Assembly (NCBI RefSeq): GCF_026262505.1
Contig: NC_067204.1
Coordinates: forward strand, 15,416,165 to 15,480,164
DNA from: Trichomonas vaginalis G3
Taxonomy: Eukaryota > Parabasalia > Trichomonadida > Trichomonadidae
DNA length: 64,000 nucleotides
Direction: 5' to 3'
Positions 21,601 through 29,782 of this stretch are shown in pieces; position 1 is the first letter of the stretch, and the number at the start of each line of letters is the position of its first letter. The position numbers and the translations under genes are program-made. Below the pieces are notes generated by a model. That model was not told where the DNA came from and made no database searches. It was given only the letters and a program-made list of their open reading frames with translations.

Positions 21601-22797
21601 CTTCTCTCCATCGAAACAGCTATGACTCACCTCGCTCACGAAGTTGGCGTCCGCCCAGAAGTTCTCAAGGAGAAGAACCTTTACCACAAGGGCGACAAGA
21701 CACTCACTGGCTACGAACTTCCAGATGAGTCCATCCGCCGCTGCTGGGAAGCCTGCAAGAAGTCCGCTGATTGGGATGCTCGTGTCCGCGAAGTTGAGCA
21801 ATTCAACGCCACACACATCTACAAGAAGCGCGGTATCGCTATGACACCAGTCGTTTCCACAATGGGCTTCGAGTCCGAGTTCATGATGAAGGGCCACGCT
21901 CTCGTCCAGATCTACGGTGATGGCTCCGTCTCTGTTTCCCACGGTGGTATCGAAATGGGCCAAGGCATCCACACAAAGATGCAGATGATCGCCGCTGAAA
22001 CACTCGGCATCCCAGCTTCCAAGGTCAAGGTCATGGCCACACAGACAGACAAGACTGTCAACATGCCACCAACAGCTGGTTCAACAGGCACAGATCTCCA
22101 CGGCCGTGCTGTCGAGTACGCCTGCCGCAAGCTCAAGGACAACCTCAAGGACATCTGGGAGAAGCACCCAGACTGGACTTGGGAACAAGGATGCGGCTAC
22201 GCTTACTTCAACAAGTACTGCATGCAGGAGTCCGGCTGGAACAGAATGCCAAACTCCGTCTACGACCACAACACCCACGAGGGTCGTGAATCCTACTACC
22301 TCATCTGGTCGGTCGCCTTCTCAATGGTCGAACTCGATGTCCTCACAGGCGAACACGTTCTCCTCCGCACAGATATCGTCCACGACTGCGGCTCCTCAAT
22401 CAACCCAGGTATCGATATCGGTCAGCTCGAAGGTGGCTTCGTCCAGGGCCAGGGCTTGTACACTCTCGAAGAGATGATCTGGGCTGATGATGGCCACATC
22501 AGAACACGTAACGTCACAACATACAAGATCCCAACACTCGACGATATCCCAGATGAGTTCAATGTCACACTCCTCCAGGACGACTACAACGACATGGGTG
22601 TCTACGGTTCTAAGGCTTCCGGTGAAGCTGGCCTTCGTCTCGGCTGCTCTGTCCTTATGGCTCTCCGTGATGCTGTCACAGCTGCTCGCCACCAGTTCGG
22701 TGTTGACGAATGGTTCGACTTCAACTCACCAGCTACAATCGAAGTTATCCGTGAGAACATCCCAGTCAAGGAACTTGACCCATCTACAAAACAATAA
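18673..22797 (+). CDS. Xanthine dehydrogenase-family molybdoenzyme with extra N-terminal domain
   Basis: The product has 1374 residues from ATG 18673; the open frame upstream starts with TTG and precedes the Inr. Residues 1-70 form a small beta-grasp-like domain (VRISAHRNGENNSVAIAFEG, then DDHVFFSTGVDF) like the KHA/doublecortin-type ubiquitin folds, which is not normal for XDH. A 2Fe-2S domain follows (CGEGGCGGC near 129, CGFC and LCRCTGYRP near 199-238), then the FAD domain (IGTIGGTLCAGDPLSDLCPP) and the molybdopterin domain. The last has LGGGFGGKQ, TAFRGFGVPQ, EMGQGIHTKM and SKASGEAGLRLG, which keeps the catalytic Glu. It aligns over nearly its whole length with mammalian XDH, which oxidises hypoxanthine and xanthine. 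Codons end mostly in C, with ACA and CCA preferred: a high-expression signature. Substrate is not proven; aldehyde oxidase is the alternative. Confidence 0.92.
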   Translation: MVRISAHRNGENNSVAIAFEGDFKNLLQAASLKLGINAVRAFLPTGAELEDVSLLSTDDHVFFSTGVDFMEPAKFTKEQSAIANSIQVPTRQNMVFYVNGKRFCIENPDPEQTLLEWLRLNGYTSVKKPCGEGGCGGCAVAVAEYDNKRGCPHHYAVNSCLVPLPFVDGCSITTAEGVGQLAHLHPIQKDLAENHGTQCGFCTPGIITTLYALFAENPERTVEEINEALATNLCRCTGYRPIFDVAKRYAIDFDKSTLGNIVTTGKDIEEVTNVISTRERPLVTPDFPEELINYKPNPLLVSGPESTWFTPTSLEQLEKARTVFGKGLFFVNGATDLNFKKQYRPDLVFPVMCGTRRVEELKEIKMVQGGVEFGAGVSINEFANFWKKDAPESQKELGKAFTTITKEFANYNIRNIGTIGGTLCAGDPLSDLCPPLMTVDAVCTIISPNSTRKVSAKDFVLKKDLAPSELLLSCFVPFMTEEDHIKTYKISRRREDAQALCNIGIWTRIHDKKIQKLNITIGAVSPKQYIPEEAMKFAIGKEWNFATYEGIRDRVLAHLEVSKRMGHPELRTDLVRGVIYKYFLWVMDRTVGQVPANMSCAFIPTERIPRKSKQVWDQRTEKVLGDTKIPHVSAYGHTTGEAQFVGDIPAPNKCAYAYPVLSTKARAEIDTIDPSEALKLDGVIDFVCAKDIPGAKKLCSIPPADEDLFAIENVNMYGQVIGVVVAETEKLAMKGARLVKVTYKNEQKPIVTIYDALEVAKNDPSIIMVDHLGLHKGNVAEAKCDFEVKGKSHINNQEHFYLEPNSVLVVPNGTEGYKIYVACQNPGLVQNAVASVLNIPRSMVRAEVMRLGGGFGGKQDRPQFYAAQAAMASYKTGRPVRLVMSRQDDIQTAGMRHEYVTDYDIGCDKDLMLTKADFLYHSNAGWTMDLSRLVMDRTLYSATGGYACPNVNAYGNIYRTNKLSCTAFRGFGVPQSLLSIETAMTHLAHEVGVRPEVLKEKNLYHKGDKTLTGYELPDESIRRCWEACKKSADWDARVREVEQFNATHIYKKRGIAMTPVVSTMGFESEFMMKGHALVQIYGDGSVSVSHGGIEMGQGIHTKMQMIAAETLGIPASKVKVMATQTDKTVNMPPTAGSTGTDLHGRAVEYACRKLKDNLKDIWEKHPDWTWEQGCGYAYFNKYCMQESGWNRMPNSVYDHNTHEGRESYYLIWSVAFSMVELDVLTGEHVLLRTDIVHDCGSSINPGIDIGQLEGGFVQGQGLYTLEEMIWADDGHIRTRNVTTYKIPTLDDIPDEFNVTLLQDDYNDMGVYGSKASGEAGLRLGCSVLMALRDAVTAARHQFGVDEWFDFNSPATIEVIRENIPVKELDPSTKQ

Positions 22798-23323
22798 GTT
22801 AGTAGATATTTTATATCAAAGTTAGATTTCCAAGTAAACATTTAAGTATTTCTTTTTAATTTCTATTGACTTTTTATTATAATATCATGATAATCAATGT
22901 GTTTGAAATAATTTGTTATGAATACCCAGTAGTTGCACTTTCTCGCTTTGACATGATGAAGAGTAACTTGAATTAAATAGCATGTTCATATCAATAATGT
23001 ATTTTATAGAGATAATGAGAAATATTTCGATTCATTTCCCTGCAGTTTTTCATTTTAACAAAGAGAAAATTGAATTTAATAGATTGAGGGTGTTATATTC
23101 AAAAAGATAAGGCATGATTTCATAGACACCTTTGGTGGGTGTCAAATTGTCTGATCTTTGTTGATTTGACCAATCTGACATGTAATGTGAAAAAAACTAT
23201 CACCTGGAAATTTAATGAAATCGCCTAAATTTGAAGTGAATTAATTTCAGGTGAGTGTGAGCTCCTAGAATAATAGCTTTCGATAAACATTTTCGATAAG
23301 CTTTCGTAAATACGATACGGGTG
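22798..23323. other. Intergenic, AT-rich
   Basis: No gene. A small hairpin (gacacc, loop, gggtgtc) lies near 23126-23142. Otherwise unremarkable. Confidence 0.5.
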
Positions 23324-23332
23324 TCACTTTTC
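23324..23332 (+). promoter_or_regulatory. Initiator (Inr) of the CK2 alpha gene
   Basis: TCACTTTTC is a full match to the trichomonad Inr TCAYTWYTC. The A at 23326 would start transcription 15 bases before the ATG at 23341. Confidence 0.78.
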
Positions 23333-23340
23333 TTCAGTGA

Positions 23341-24327
23341 ATGAAGAGTCACCCGTCAAATCCGGAACCTAATGACATTTCACGCCAAAGTTCTAAAGAA
23401 ATGGATAACGAAGTTATATCCTATCCCTTTGGGGACATTGAAAATTATGAACTTTGCTATCGAATTGGCCGTGGAAAGTATAGCACAGTTTTCTCTGGAT
23501 TGACGAATACAGGACAACAATGTGTATTAAAAGTACTCAAACCTGTTCGAGCTAGCAAAATCAATCGCGAAATTCGCATTCTCGAAAAACTAAAGGAATC
23601 ACCGAATATTTGCAATCTCCTAGATGTTGTAAAGGATCAGGAATCTCAGATGGTTACACTAGTTCTTGATTGGACAAACGATGATTTCCGTAATATCTAT
23701 CAAACACTAGAGATGAACGAAATTGCTTACTACATGTATAAAGTATTACAGGCTCTTGATTTCGCTCATTCCCGTGGTATTATGCACCGTGATATCAAAC
23801 CACAAAATATAATGATCGATCATTCCACGAAAAAGGTCTCTTTGATCGACTGGGGCCTCGCTGATTTTTATGTTCCAGGTACTGCATATCAGGTCAGAGT
23901 TGCAACCAGAAATTACAAGGCTCCGGAATTATTATTCGGATACACTCAATACACCCCGACCGTTGATATTTGGGGACTCGGATGCACATTCGCAGCAATG
24001 CTTACCAAGAAATCTCCATTATTCAGAGGCAGAGATAACTCTGAACTGATTTTAAGAATTGCAGATTTTATTGGAAGCGAAGAGATCGAAAACTACCTTC
24101 AAAAGTACAAGATAACCATATCATCACACGATATTACGTCTAGAATCTCTGGACACAAGCGTCGCGCGCACGAATTTTTAAAGAAAGACGATACAAAGAA
24201 TTTCATTACTCCTGAAGCGGAAGATTTGCTGATGAAGATGCTTACAGTCGACCACCAGGAAAGAATTTCTGCAAAAGATGCAATGATGCATCCATTCTTT
24301 GATTGTGTTAGAGATATGTTCAAATAA
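23341..24327 (+). CDS. Casein kinase 2 catalytic (alpha) subunit
   Basis: A 328-residue Ser/Thr kinase from ATG 23341. The glycine loop GRGKYSTVFSG is at 43-53, the ATP-binding lysine is in CVLKVLKPV, the catalytic loop HRDIKPQN is near 149-156, and the metal-binding motif is DWG near 170. DWG instead of DFG, the basic KPVRASKINREIRIL cluster and the VSLIDWGLADFYVPG block are diagnostic of CK2 alpha. CK2 is a constitutive acidophilic kinase in nucleus and cytoplasm, normally two alpha plus two beta subunits. The length fits the catalytic core without a long tail. The N-terminal 30 residues are polar and not conserved. Start choice is supported by a perfect Inr 15 bases upstream. Confidence 0.95.
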   Translation: MKSHPSNPEPNDISRQSSKEMDNEVISYPFGDIENYELCYRIGRGKYSTVFSGLTNTGQQCVLKVLKPVRASKINREIRILEKLKESPNICNLLDVVKDQESQMVTLVLDWTNDDFRNIYQTLEMNEIAYYMYKVLQALDFAHSRGIMHRDIKPQNIMIDHSTKKVSLIDWGLADFYVPGTAYQVRVATRNYKAPELLFGYTQYTPTVDIWGLGCTFAAMLTKKSPLFRGRDNSELILRIADFIGSEEIENYLQKYKITISSHDITSRISGHKRRAHEFLKKDDTKNFITPEAEDLLMKMLTVDHQERISAKDAMMHPFFDCVRDMFK

Positions 24328-24880
24328 TTACTATTTATTTATTTTATTATTTATTTGTTCATTTTATATAAATTATTTTTGTTAATTTTTTTTGATCAAC
24401 AAAATTTATTGGCTCATTTCTATTTCTAATGTTCGTGGTTGGAAAACGGGAGACAAATTAAAATGTTGGAACACTACTACACATTCGTTTTTTCATTCTA
24501 CTTCAATTTAAGGAGATTTCAAATTTCGTTACGAATTTCTACCTAATCCAAACATCCGAAAATGACATTTTTCACAAATTTGAACTCAGTACTAATTTTA
24601 CAAGGATTAGTTTAAACCACAATCAATTTCTGCTTCAATTCACAATACATCATCTAACACAAATGAAGAAGTAGCACTACAAAAATTCAAATGAGACACA
24701 ACTAGTTTAAATAACATAAACATTTGGAAAAATATTCTATTTTTTTTCGGATAGTATATATTCTGCTTATTTTTCATTCCATATTTATAGTTTCTACTAT
24801 TTTAAGGCAGATTTAAAGTTTTTCGATTGTAAATAGATAGTTTATTATATAAATATAACACATGAAAATAAAAATCGTAA
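24328..24880. other. Intergenic between convergent genes
   Basis: AT-rich 3' flanks of the CK2 alpha and membrane-protein genes. No element recognised. Confidence 0.5.
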
Positions 24881-25693
24881 TTAATTCTCAATGAAGAAAT
24901 GGAATATGGATGGAATTGAAAATCCAGCAATTCCGATCAACACACTATACCAGCGAGAGTGGGCAAGTGAAATGAAGGAATTATGGATTGCTGTTGCACC
25001 GAAATAAATGAAACATCCAAGAAGTAATGAAGACGTAGTACCGTATATTGATTGACAATAAGAAAGAGCCATGAATGGATTAAGCATGCCAAGAACCGCG
25101 ATAACAATTGTATTCAATATAGCAATGACGAAGTACCATAATGATGATACATTTGTATCTCTGAATATATATGAAATGCATATGAATCTAACGAATCTGA
25201 CAGGAATAATAAAAGGCAAATTTTTGTATAAACCTTCATATTTTGCAATGTACATTGCGAAGGAAGCAGATTCTAAGAAAGCAACACCTAAAAGGAACAC
25301 ATAAATTATATTGTCCAGGAAATTGAATTTAATATTTTCATCAACTTCAGGTAGCTTGTCATCATTTGAGAGTATTGGCGCATTATTTATCATATCACAT
25401 TTAACAAGAAGTGTGTCGTCCAAAAGAGCAAGAGAATCGCTAATAAATGCATAAAACGTGAGGGCCGTGAATACAATGAGTGAAAGTAGGAAGTCAAATG
25501 GATATTTAACTAATGCTTCAACAATTGCATCATTTGCCATAAATAAGATTCCATCTGATATCATATAAGTTCCAAAAAACATGTCAATGAGGTCTTTGTA
25601 TTCGAATGTAAGGAAATATGATATTAAGTACGCTAGAAGAGTTGTTCCAGCTGTTACGGACGAATAAATATACTTCAATAAAGAGTTCTTCAT
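24881..25693 (-). CDS. Multi-pass membrane protein of unknown function
   Basis: 270 residues from the ATG at 25693. Six to seven hydrophobic segments are visible: near residues 8-28 (TLLAYLISYFLTF), 67-87 (FLLSLIVFTALTFYAFI), 128-150, 156-175, 183-210 (YFVIAILNTIVIAVLGM), 218-240 and 248-268. A polar loop rich in Asp and Asn separates the N-terminal pair from the rest. There is no cleavable signal peptide. The size and segment count would suit a small channel or transporter (TRIC-like proteins were considered), but no diagnostic motif is present, so no function is given. Confidence 0.65.
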   Translation of the reverse strand: MKNSLLKYIYSSVTAGTTLLAYLISYFLTFEYKDLIDMFFGTYMISDGILFMANDAIVEALVKYPFDFLLSLIVFTALTFYAFISDSLALLDDTLLVKCDMINNAPILSNDDKLPEVDENIKFNFLDNIIYVFLLGVAFLESASFAMYIAKYEGLYKNLPFIIPVRFVRFICISYIFRDTNVSSLWYFVIAILNTIVIAVLGMLNPFMALSYCQSIYGTTSSLLLGCFIYFGATAIHNSFISLAHSRWYSVLIGIAGFSIPSIFHFFIEN

Positions 25694-26545
25694 AATTTTT
25701 TATGCAAAAAAATCTTTTCACATGACATGAGAGTGGCATCAATGCAACATCATGTCGTCAAAAATACTAAAATAAGCAATAAACCACTAACAAAGCTTAT
25801 TTTATTGTTTATTCAATGTCAATTGAAATAAGTATATCTTCCTTCCTCACGCTTATTCTTTAAAATCCGAGTATTGTCATATTTTCACTCCAAGATTGAA
25901 CAATTGCTTCATAATGAGTTGGCTGTATTCATTCTTGAAAATGAAGACATTAACTTCAACACACATAAATGCATCTATATGAAGAGTAAGATACCATTGT
26001 ATTTTAATTCAGATTCATAAATTATATTTTATCCATTTCAATAAGAATCCATTATTTAAAAGAAAGATCATGAACATAATGAAACTAAGTGAGGTAAGAC
26101 AAAAACATCCTTCACTTCCAATGTAAAGATTTATTTCCATTAAATAATACGCTGAATGCATGAGACTTGATCGATTTTCACGTTCTATTCACACAAATCT
26201 CGCAGGTGTGCTTATTGCAAAAGGATAAATCGAGGAGTTTTATTCAAAATCGTTATTTGATAAGATCTACAGAAAATTGTGAGGAAATATACCGTGGCAG
26301 TTAAAAATTTCAATCATTTTGTTCATGTTAACTATAATGGATAAAACACTATATTGTGTTTTCAATTTTGATAATTCAAACGAGTTGGATCTCGATCCTC
26401 CTTATCCTTCTAGGGCAGGCTTGGTACGAATATCATATTTTATTCAAGAGGAAAAAGTTGTTGGAAAACGTATTTGGTAGCCAGATCTGCAATAAACACT
26501 CTCAGAATTTTTTGAATATTACGGAATTTTGAATCAAGATAAATT
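25694..26545. other. Divergent intergenic region, AT-rich
   Basis: Eight hundred and fifty bases without a gene. It should carry the promoters of the membrane-protein gene and of the Rab gene at 26546. No Inr next to the Rab gene and no usable ATG for it were found here. Confidence 0.45.
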
Positions 26546-27130
26546 TTGAATTCGTGCAAAAACAAACTCGTTTTACTTGGGGATGCAGGTGTAGGAAAAA
26601 CATCAATGGTGAAATCTTGGTTAACTTCGACGTTTTCAGAACATGTGTCTCCAACAATTGGTGCAGCTTTTGTAAAATCAACATTTGAATATCGTGGTTT
26701 AGAGCGCAATATTCAGATATGGGATACAGCAGGTGAAGAACAATACCGATCTGTCACATCTGTTTATTGTAGAGATGCTTTTGCTGCAATGATCGTTTAT
26801 GATAAATGCAATAGAGCTTCTTTCGAAAATATTCCGTATTGGATTGGATTAATAAGCAAACAAGGACCGATTCCTATTGTTGTTTGTGGAAACAAGAATG
26901 ATCTTCATTCTGATACAGAAATTACATTACAAGAAGCTGCCGAATTTTGTGCAGCATATAATGTTTCACACTTCTTTACAAGTGCTCGTACACAGTTCGG
27001 AATTTTCGATGCTTTTACACAATTGCTAGATTTGGCCTTTGAACGTCAAAAAAGTTTACCGAAGGATGATCTATTTACTGGCGTTCAGGCAACACCAGAA
27101 CCACAACCGAAGAAACAATGCTGTTTTTGA
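26546..27130 (+). CDS. Rab-family small GTPase, start codon uncertain
   Basis: 194 codons containing a complete Ras-like G domain: P-loop GDAGVGKTS, switch I around SPTIGAAF, switch II WDTAGEEQYRS, then GNKNDL and TSA for guanine binding. The C-terminus KKQCCF has the paired cysteines that are geranylgeranylated in Rabs. Rabs direct vesicle tethering; the switch regions are nearest the Rab5/Rab22 group, with low certainty. In this frame a TAA lies at 26540-26542 and the only start before the P-loop is TTG at 26546. No intron acceptor fits between them. The gene may use TTG, carry a base error, or be newly damaged. It is convergent with the Rab gene at 27622-28206, which has the same length. 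Confidence 0.85.
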   Translation: MNSCKNKLVLLGDAGVGKTSMVKSWLTSTFSEHVSPTIGAAFVKSTFEYRGLERNIQIWDTAGEEQYRSVTSVYCRDAFAAMIVYDKCNRASFENIPYWIGLISKQGPIPIVVCGNKNDLHSDTEITLQEAAEFCAAYNVSHFFTSARTQFGIFDAFTQLLDLAFERQKSLPKDDLFTGVQATPEPQPKKQCCF

Positions 27131-27621
27131 ACTTATTTCTATATTTGTATTTTTTTATTTCTGTTTCTGATAAATATATAGATTTTTTTCAGTTGTAATT
27201 TTTCTCCAGATATCATTACTTTCTTATGAGTAACTAACAAGAAAAATTTGCTATGAAAACTCAAGAATTATGCTCAAGAGCATTGATATCACCTTGATTT
27301 CATGAATGTAGTTTAATGTTCTGTTGTAAATTTATTTTGAGAGATTATTGTAATATCAAAATAATAAAGGCTATAGATTTTTAGAGGTTATTTGTTTCGC
27401 TTTATCGAAACCTTAGATGTATTAAGGATATAAACATTTTTCCTAAAGAAGGTTAGAAAGAAATTGAAAAATGAAGAACTACTGAGAAAGTTTTTACTAA
27501 ATTTCATACCTAAAACCATTTATTTTATATAAAAATTTCTTAGTGCTTACGCATAAAGACAGGATGTATAAAAAAAAGGCAGCTGGGAGAAAAAAAGAAT
27601 TGATAGTATAAAAAGACAATT
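27131..27621. other. Intergenic between convergent Rab genes
   Basis: AT-rich 3' flanks; no further element recognised. Confidence 0.5.
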
Positions 27622-28206
27622 TTAGCAGCATTTCTTCTTACCACTGCTAGTACTTCCTCCCGGAAAGTTAACATCTGGATTTGGATCAACTGGCTTCTCA
27701 GCGGATTTAATACGTTCGGCGATTGATGCGAAAAGCTCATCAATATTCTGACCTGTTTTAGCAGATGTTTCGAAATAGAGAGCGCCCATTTTATCAGCAC
27801 GCTCCTGAGCTTCTTCGAGCTTTACGGTACGGTTATCTACAAGATCAGCCTTATTACCAACTAAATAAAGGAGTGGCATCTGGTCAAAGTGTGGACCAAG
27901 CTCGTCAACCCATTGATTTGCATCTTCGAATGAATCAGTTGAATCTAAAGAAAATACTATAATTGCAGCCTGAGAACCCTGATAATACATTGGGGCGAGA
28001 GCACGGAATCTTTCCTGGCCTGCAGTATCCCAAATTCTAAGAGTTACTGTAGTATCGTCGATTTGAAGAGTTTTTGCTGAAAATGAAGCACCAACTGTAG
28101 AAACTTGCTCGGGATCGAAAAAGTTTGATGTTGCACGGGTAACAATGCATGTTTTACCAACAGATGTCGCACCAAGAAGAACAACTTTTGCTTCAATAGT
28201 TGACAT
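27622..28206 (-). CDS. Rab5-like small GTPase
   Basis: 194 residues from the ATG at 28206. G motifs: GATSVGKT (P-loop), a switch I threonine in VSTVGASF, switch II IWDTAGQERFRALAPMYYQG, then GNKADL and ETSAKTG. Residues RALAPMYYQGSQAAIIVF are characteristic of the Rab5 branch, which controls early endosome fusion. The C-terminus ends KKKCC, a di-geranylgeranylation site. Switch I of Rab5 normally reads PTIGAAF; here Thr-Val-Gly-Ala-Ser-Phe is a small change. A perfect Inr ends directly at the ATG, confirming the start. Rab identity is certain and Rab5 class likely. Confidence 0.95.
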   Translation of the reverse strand: MSTIEAKVVLLGATSVGKTCIVTRATSNFFDPEQVSTVGASFSAKTLQIDDTTVTLRIWDTAGQERFRALAPMYYQGSQAAIIVFSLDSTDSFEDANQWVDELGPHFDQMPLLYLVGNKADLVDNRTVKLEEAQERADKMGALYFETSAKTGQNIDELFASIAERIKSAEKPVDPNPDVNFPGGSTSSGKKKCC

Positions 28207-28215
28207 GAGAAGTGA
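28207..28215 (-). promoter_or_regulatory. Initiator (Inr) of the Rab5-like gene
   Basis: On the minus strand the nine bases read TCACTTCTC, a full match to TCAYTWYTC, immediately before the ATG at 28206. The predicted first base is 28213, giving a 7-base leader. Confidence 0.78.
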
Positions 28216-28459
28216 AAAACCGCCAGATTGACGGACATTAAATCACAAGTTTAGAAATTTTGCTGTAAAAAAATTGTTATTCGAAATACACCAAAATAGA
28301 ACATTTTAAACATTTTTCTCAATATCAGACAAATTTCAGTCCATTGAAAAACTGAAAGTAAGGAAAATCTGAAAAGACACTGTTCGTTTGGATCTATTAT
28401 AATGGTGCACTAAATACGCTGTAATTTTAAATACATAGCATTGAGTAAGATTTTGTAAA

Positions 28460-29380
28460 ATGCGACATTCTCTTAATTTAACTGAACTTCGGAGAAAAGA
28501 GGCTTCAAGACTTTCAGAAGTTCCGAAATTTGCAAGACAAAGATCTACGCCTGAATTACAAGCTAAAAAACACGAATTAGATCATTGTAGAGAGAGTTTA
28601 GACGCAGCTAAGGTGAATTACGAGAATTGGAAAGTAGAGTTTACAAAAAAGGTTGATAACTTAAATGAGAAAAAGCAAAAATTTCAGGAACAAGAAGCAA
28701 ATCTTAAAAATTTTCTTAAAGTTTACCAGCATGAACTAGAAAAAGCTGAACAAAGAAAAGTAGAAGAGGAGGCTAAGTACAAAAATATTTGCAAACAGCT
28801 CGAAGACATTAAAAATGAAATAAAATTACAAATTGAAGAAAGAAATCAATTAAGGGAAGAAGCAGATAAATTACAGAAGTACACAGACATTATGCAAGAA
28901 GCTGTTGTTGTCAGTCAGCATTTTAACACTGTAGATGACTTGATAAATCAGTTTCATCGTATTATTGATACAAGACAAGACTGTCTTCAAAAATTCCAAT
29001 CATTACTATCTTATGCAAATAAGCAACAACAAGAACACGCAATTGAACAACAACTAGAAGATACTTACGTGATGGATGCAAATAACAAGTATTACAAAGC
29101 ATTGGACAGATTAGATAAAGCATTACAAAGAAGACGCAATAGAAAGGAATTCATTTTTAAGAAACAACAAACAAATTTAGATACCGAGATGGAAGTTGCG
29201 AAGATTAAATCTGCTTTATCATCAATTTACTCCCTAATAATGAATGATCTCGGATTAGATGTTGCAGAACACCCTGCAACGCCCGAACAAATGATTCAGA
29301 CAATCAAAAGCCAAATTCTTGATTTAAACGAAATAATAAGATCATGCAATGCTCCTTCATCAAGAAGAATGGCTCCATGA
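28460..29380 (+). CDS. Flagellar coiled-coil protein, CFAP73/CCDC42 (MIA2)-like
   Basis: 306 residues from ATG 28460, almost wholly coiled coil. Residues 30-170 carry the DUF4200 pattern of CCDC42/CFAP73: a KVNYENWKVEFTKKVDNLNE helix, a KNFLKVYQHELEKAEQRK block, then KYTDIMQEAVVVSQHFNTVDDLINQF, which matches the family's conserved YxxYLExVVExxxxFxxIxDLLxR. CFAP73/MIA2 is part of the modifier-of-inner-arms complex on axonemal doublets, regulating I1 dynein. Trichomonads are flagellated, so the role fits. The last 60 residues are unrelated to the domain. The call is from pattern, and another member of the same family is possible. Confidence 0.75.
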   Translation: MRHSLNLTELRRKEASRLSEVPKFARQRSTPELQAKKHELDHCRESLDAAKVNYENWKVEFTKKVDNLNEKKQKFQEQEANLKNFLKVYQHELEKAEQRKVEEEAKYKNICKQLEDIKNEIKLQIEERNQLREEADKLQKYTDIMQEAVVVSQHFNTVDDLINQFHRIIDTRQDCLQKFQSLLSYANKQQQEHAIEQQLEDTYVMDANNKYYKALDRLDKALQRRRNRKEFIFKKQQTNLDTEMEVAKIKSALSSIYSLIMNDLGLDVAEHPATPEQMIQTIKSQILDLNEIIRSCNAPSSRRMAP

Positions 29381-29393
29381 TAAAAATTTTTAC

Positions 29394-29430
29394 AATTTCT
29401 ATCGAAATTTTGAAAATTTCGATAGAAATT
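29394..29430. repeat. 37-bp perfect palindrome just after the CFAP73-like gene
   Basis: Two 18-base arms (aatttctatcgaaatttt and its exact reverse complement) around a single central g, beginning 14 bases after the stop codon at 29380. It would be in the 3' end of the transcript or just beyond; role unknown. Confidence 0.85.
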
Positions 29431-29732
29431 ATTGTCTATAATCAGATTTAGTTCTGATTCTAGATAATTTATACTTAAACATTTAATACAATTTCTTTTT
29501 TTAAAATGATTTTTCATATTCATTTTTTAAAGCTTCTCAATCCTAATATTCTTTGATACTAATAGGATCTAAAGTATTCTTGATATTCTCTTTGCTCTAA
29601 TTAAGACTAAATTCGTAATATTTTAATGATTACTGATATTTCCCAATAATATAGGATGAATAGTATGGCATTTGACTCTGGTTGAGAAGTTCTAGCTTAT
29701 GATCACATTCTGACTCACTCTATTCTTCCATA
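29431..29732. other. Intergenic, AT-rich
   Basis: Nothing recognised apart from the start region of the XPB gene at the right edge. Confidence 0.5.
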
Positions 29733-29741
29733 TCATTATTT
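29733..29741 (+). promoter_or_regulatory. Probable initiator (Inr) of the XPB gene
   Basis: TCATTATTT fits the Inr core TCAYTWY; the A at 29735 would give a 48-base leader to the ATG at 29783. A second weaker candidate, TCACTCTAT, begins at 29715. Confidence 0.5.
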
Positions 29742-29782
29742 TGACTAATAAAATTTCAACTTGTTTTTTTATAAATAATTCA

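Noticed and set aside
18728-22841. Many long open frames overlapping the XDH gene on both strands
   Set aside because: They are shadows of a GC-rich, codon-biased gene; none has family features.
24881-25693. TRIC-type cation channel identity for the membrane protein
   Set aside because: Segment number would fit but the characteristic TRIC motifs are not visible.
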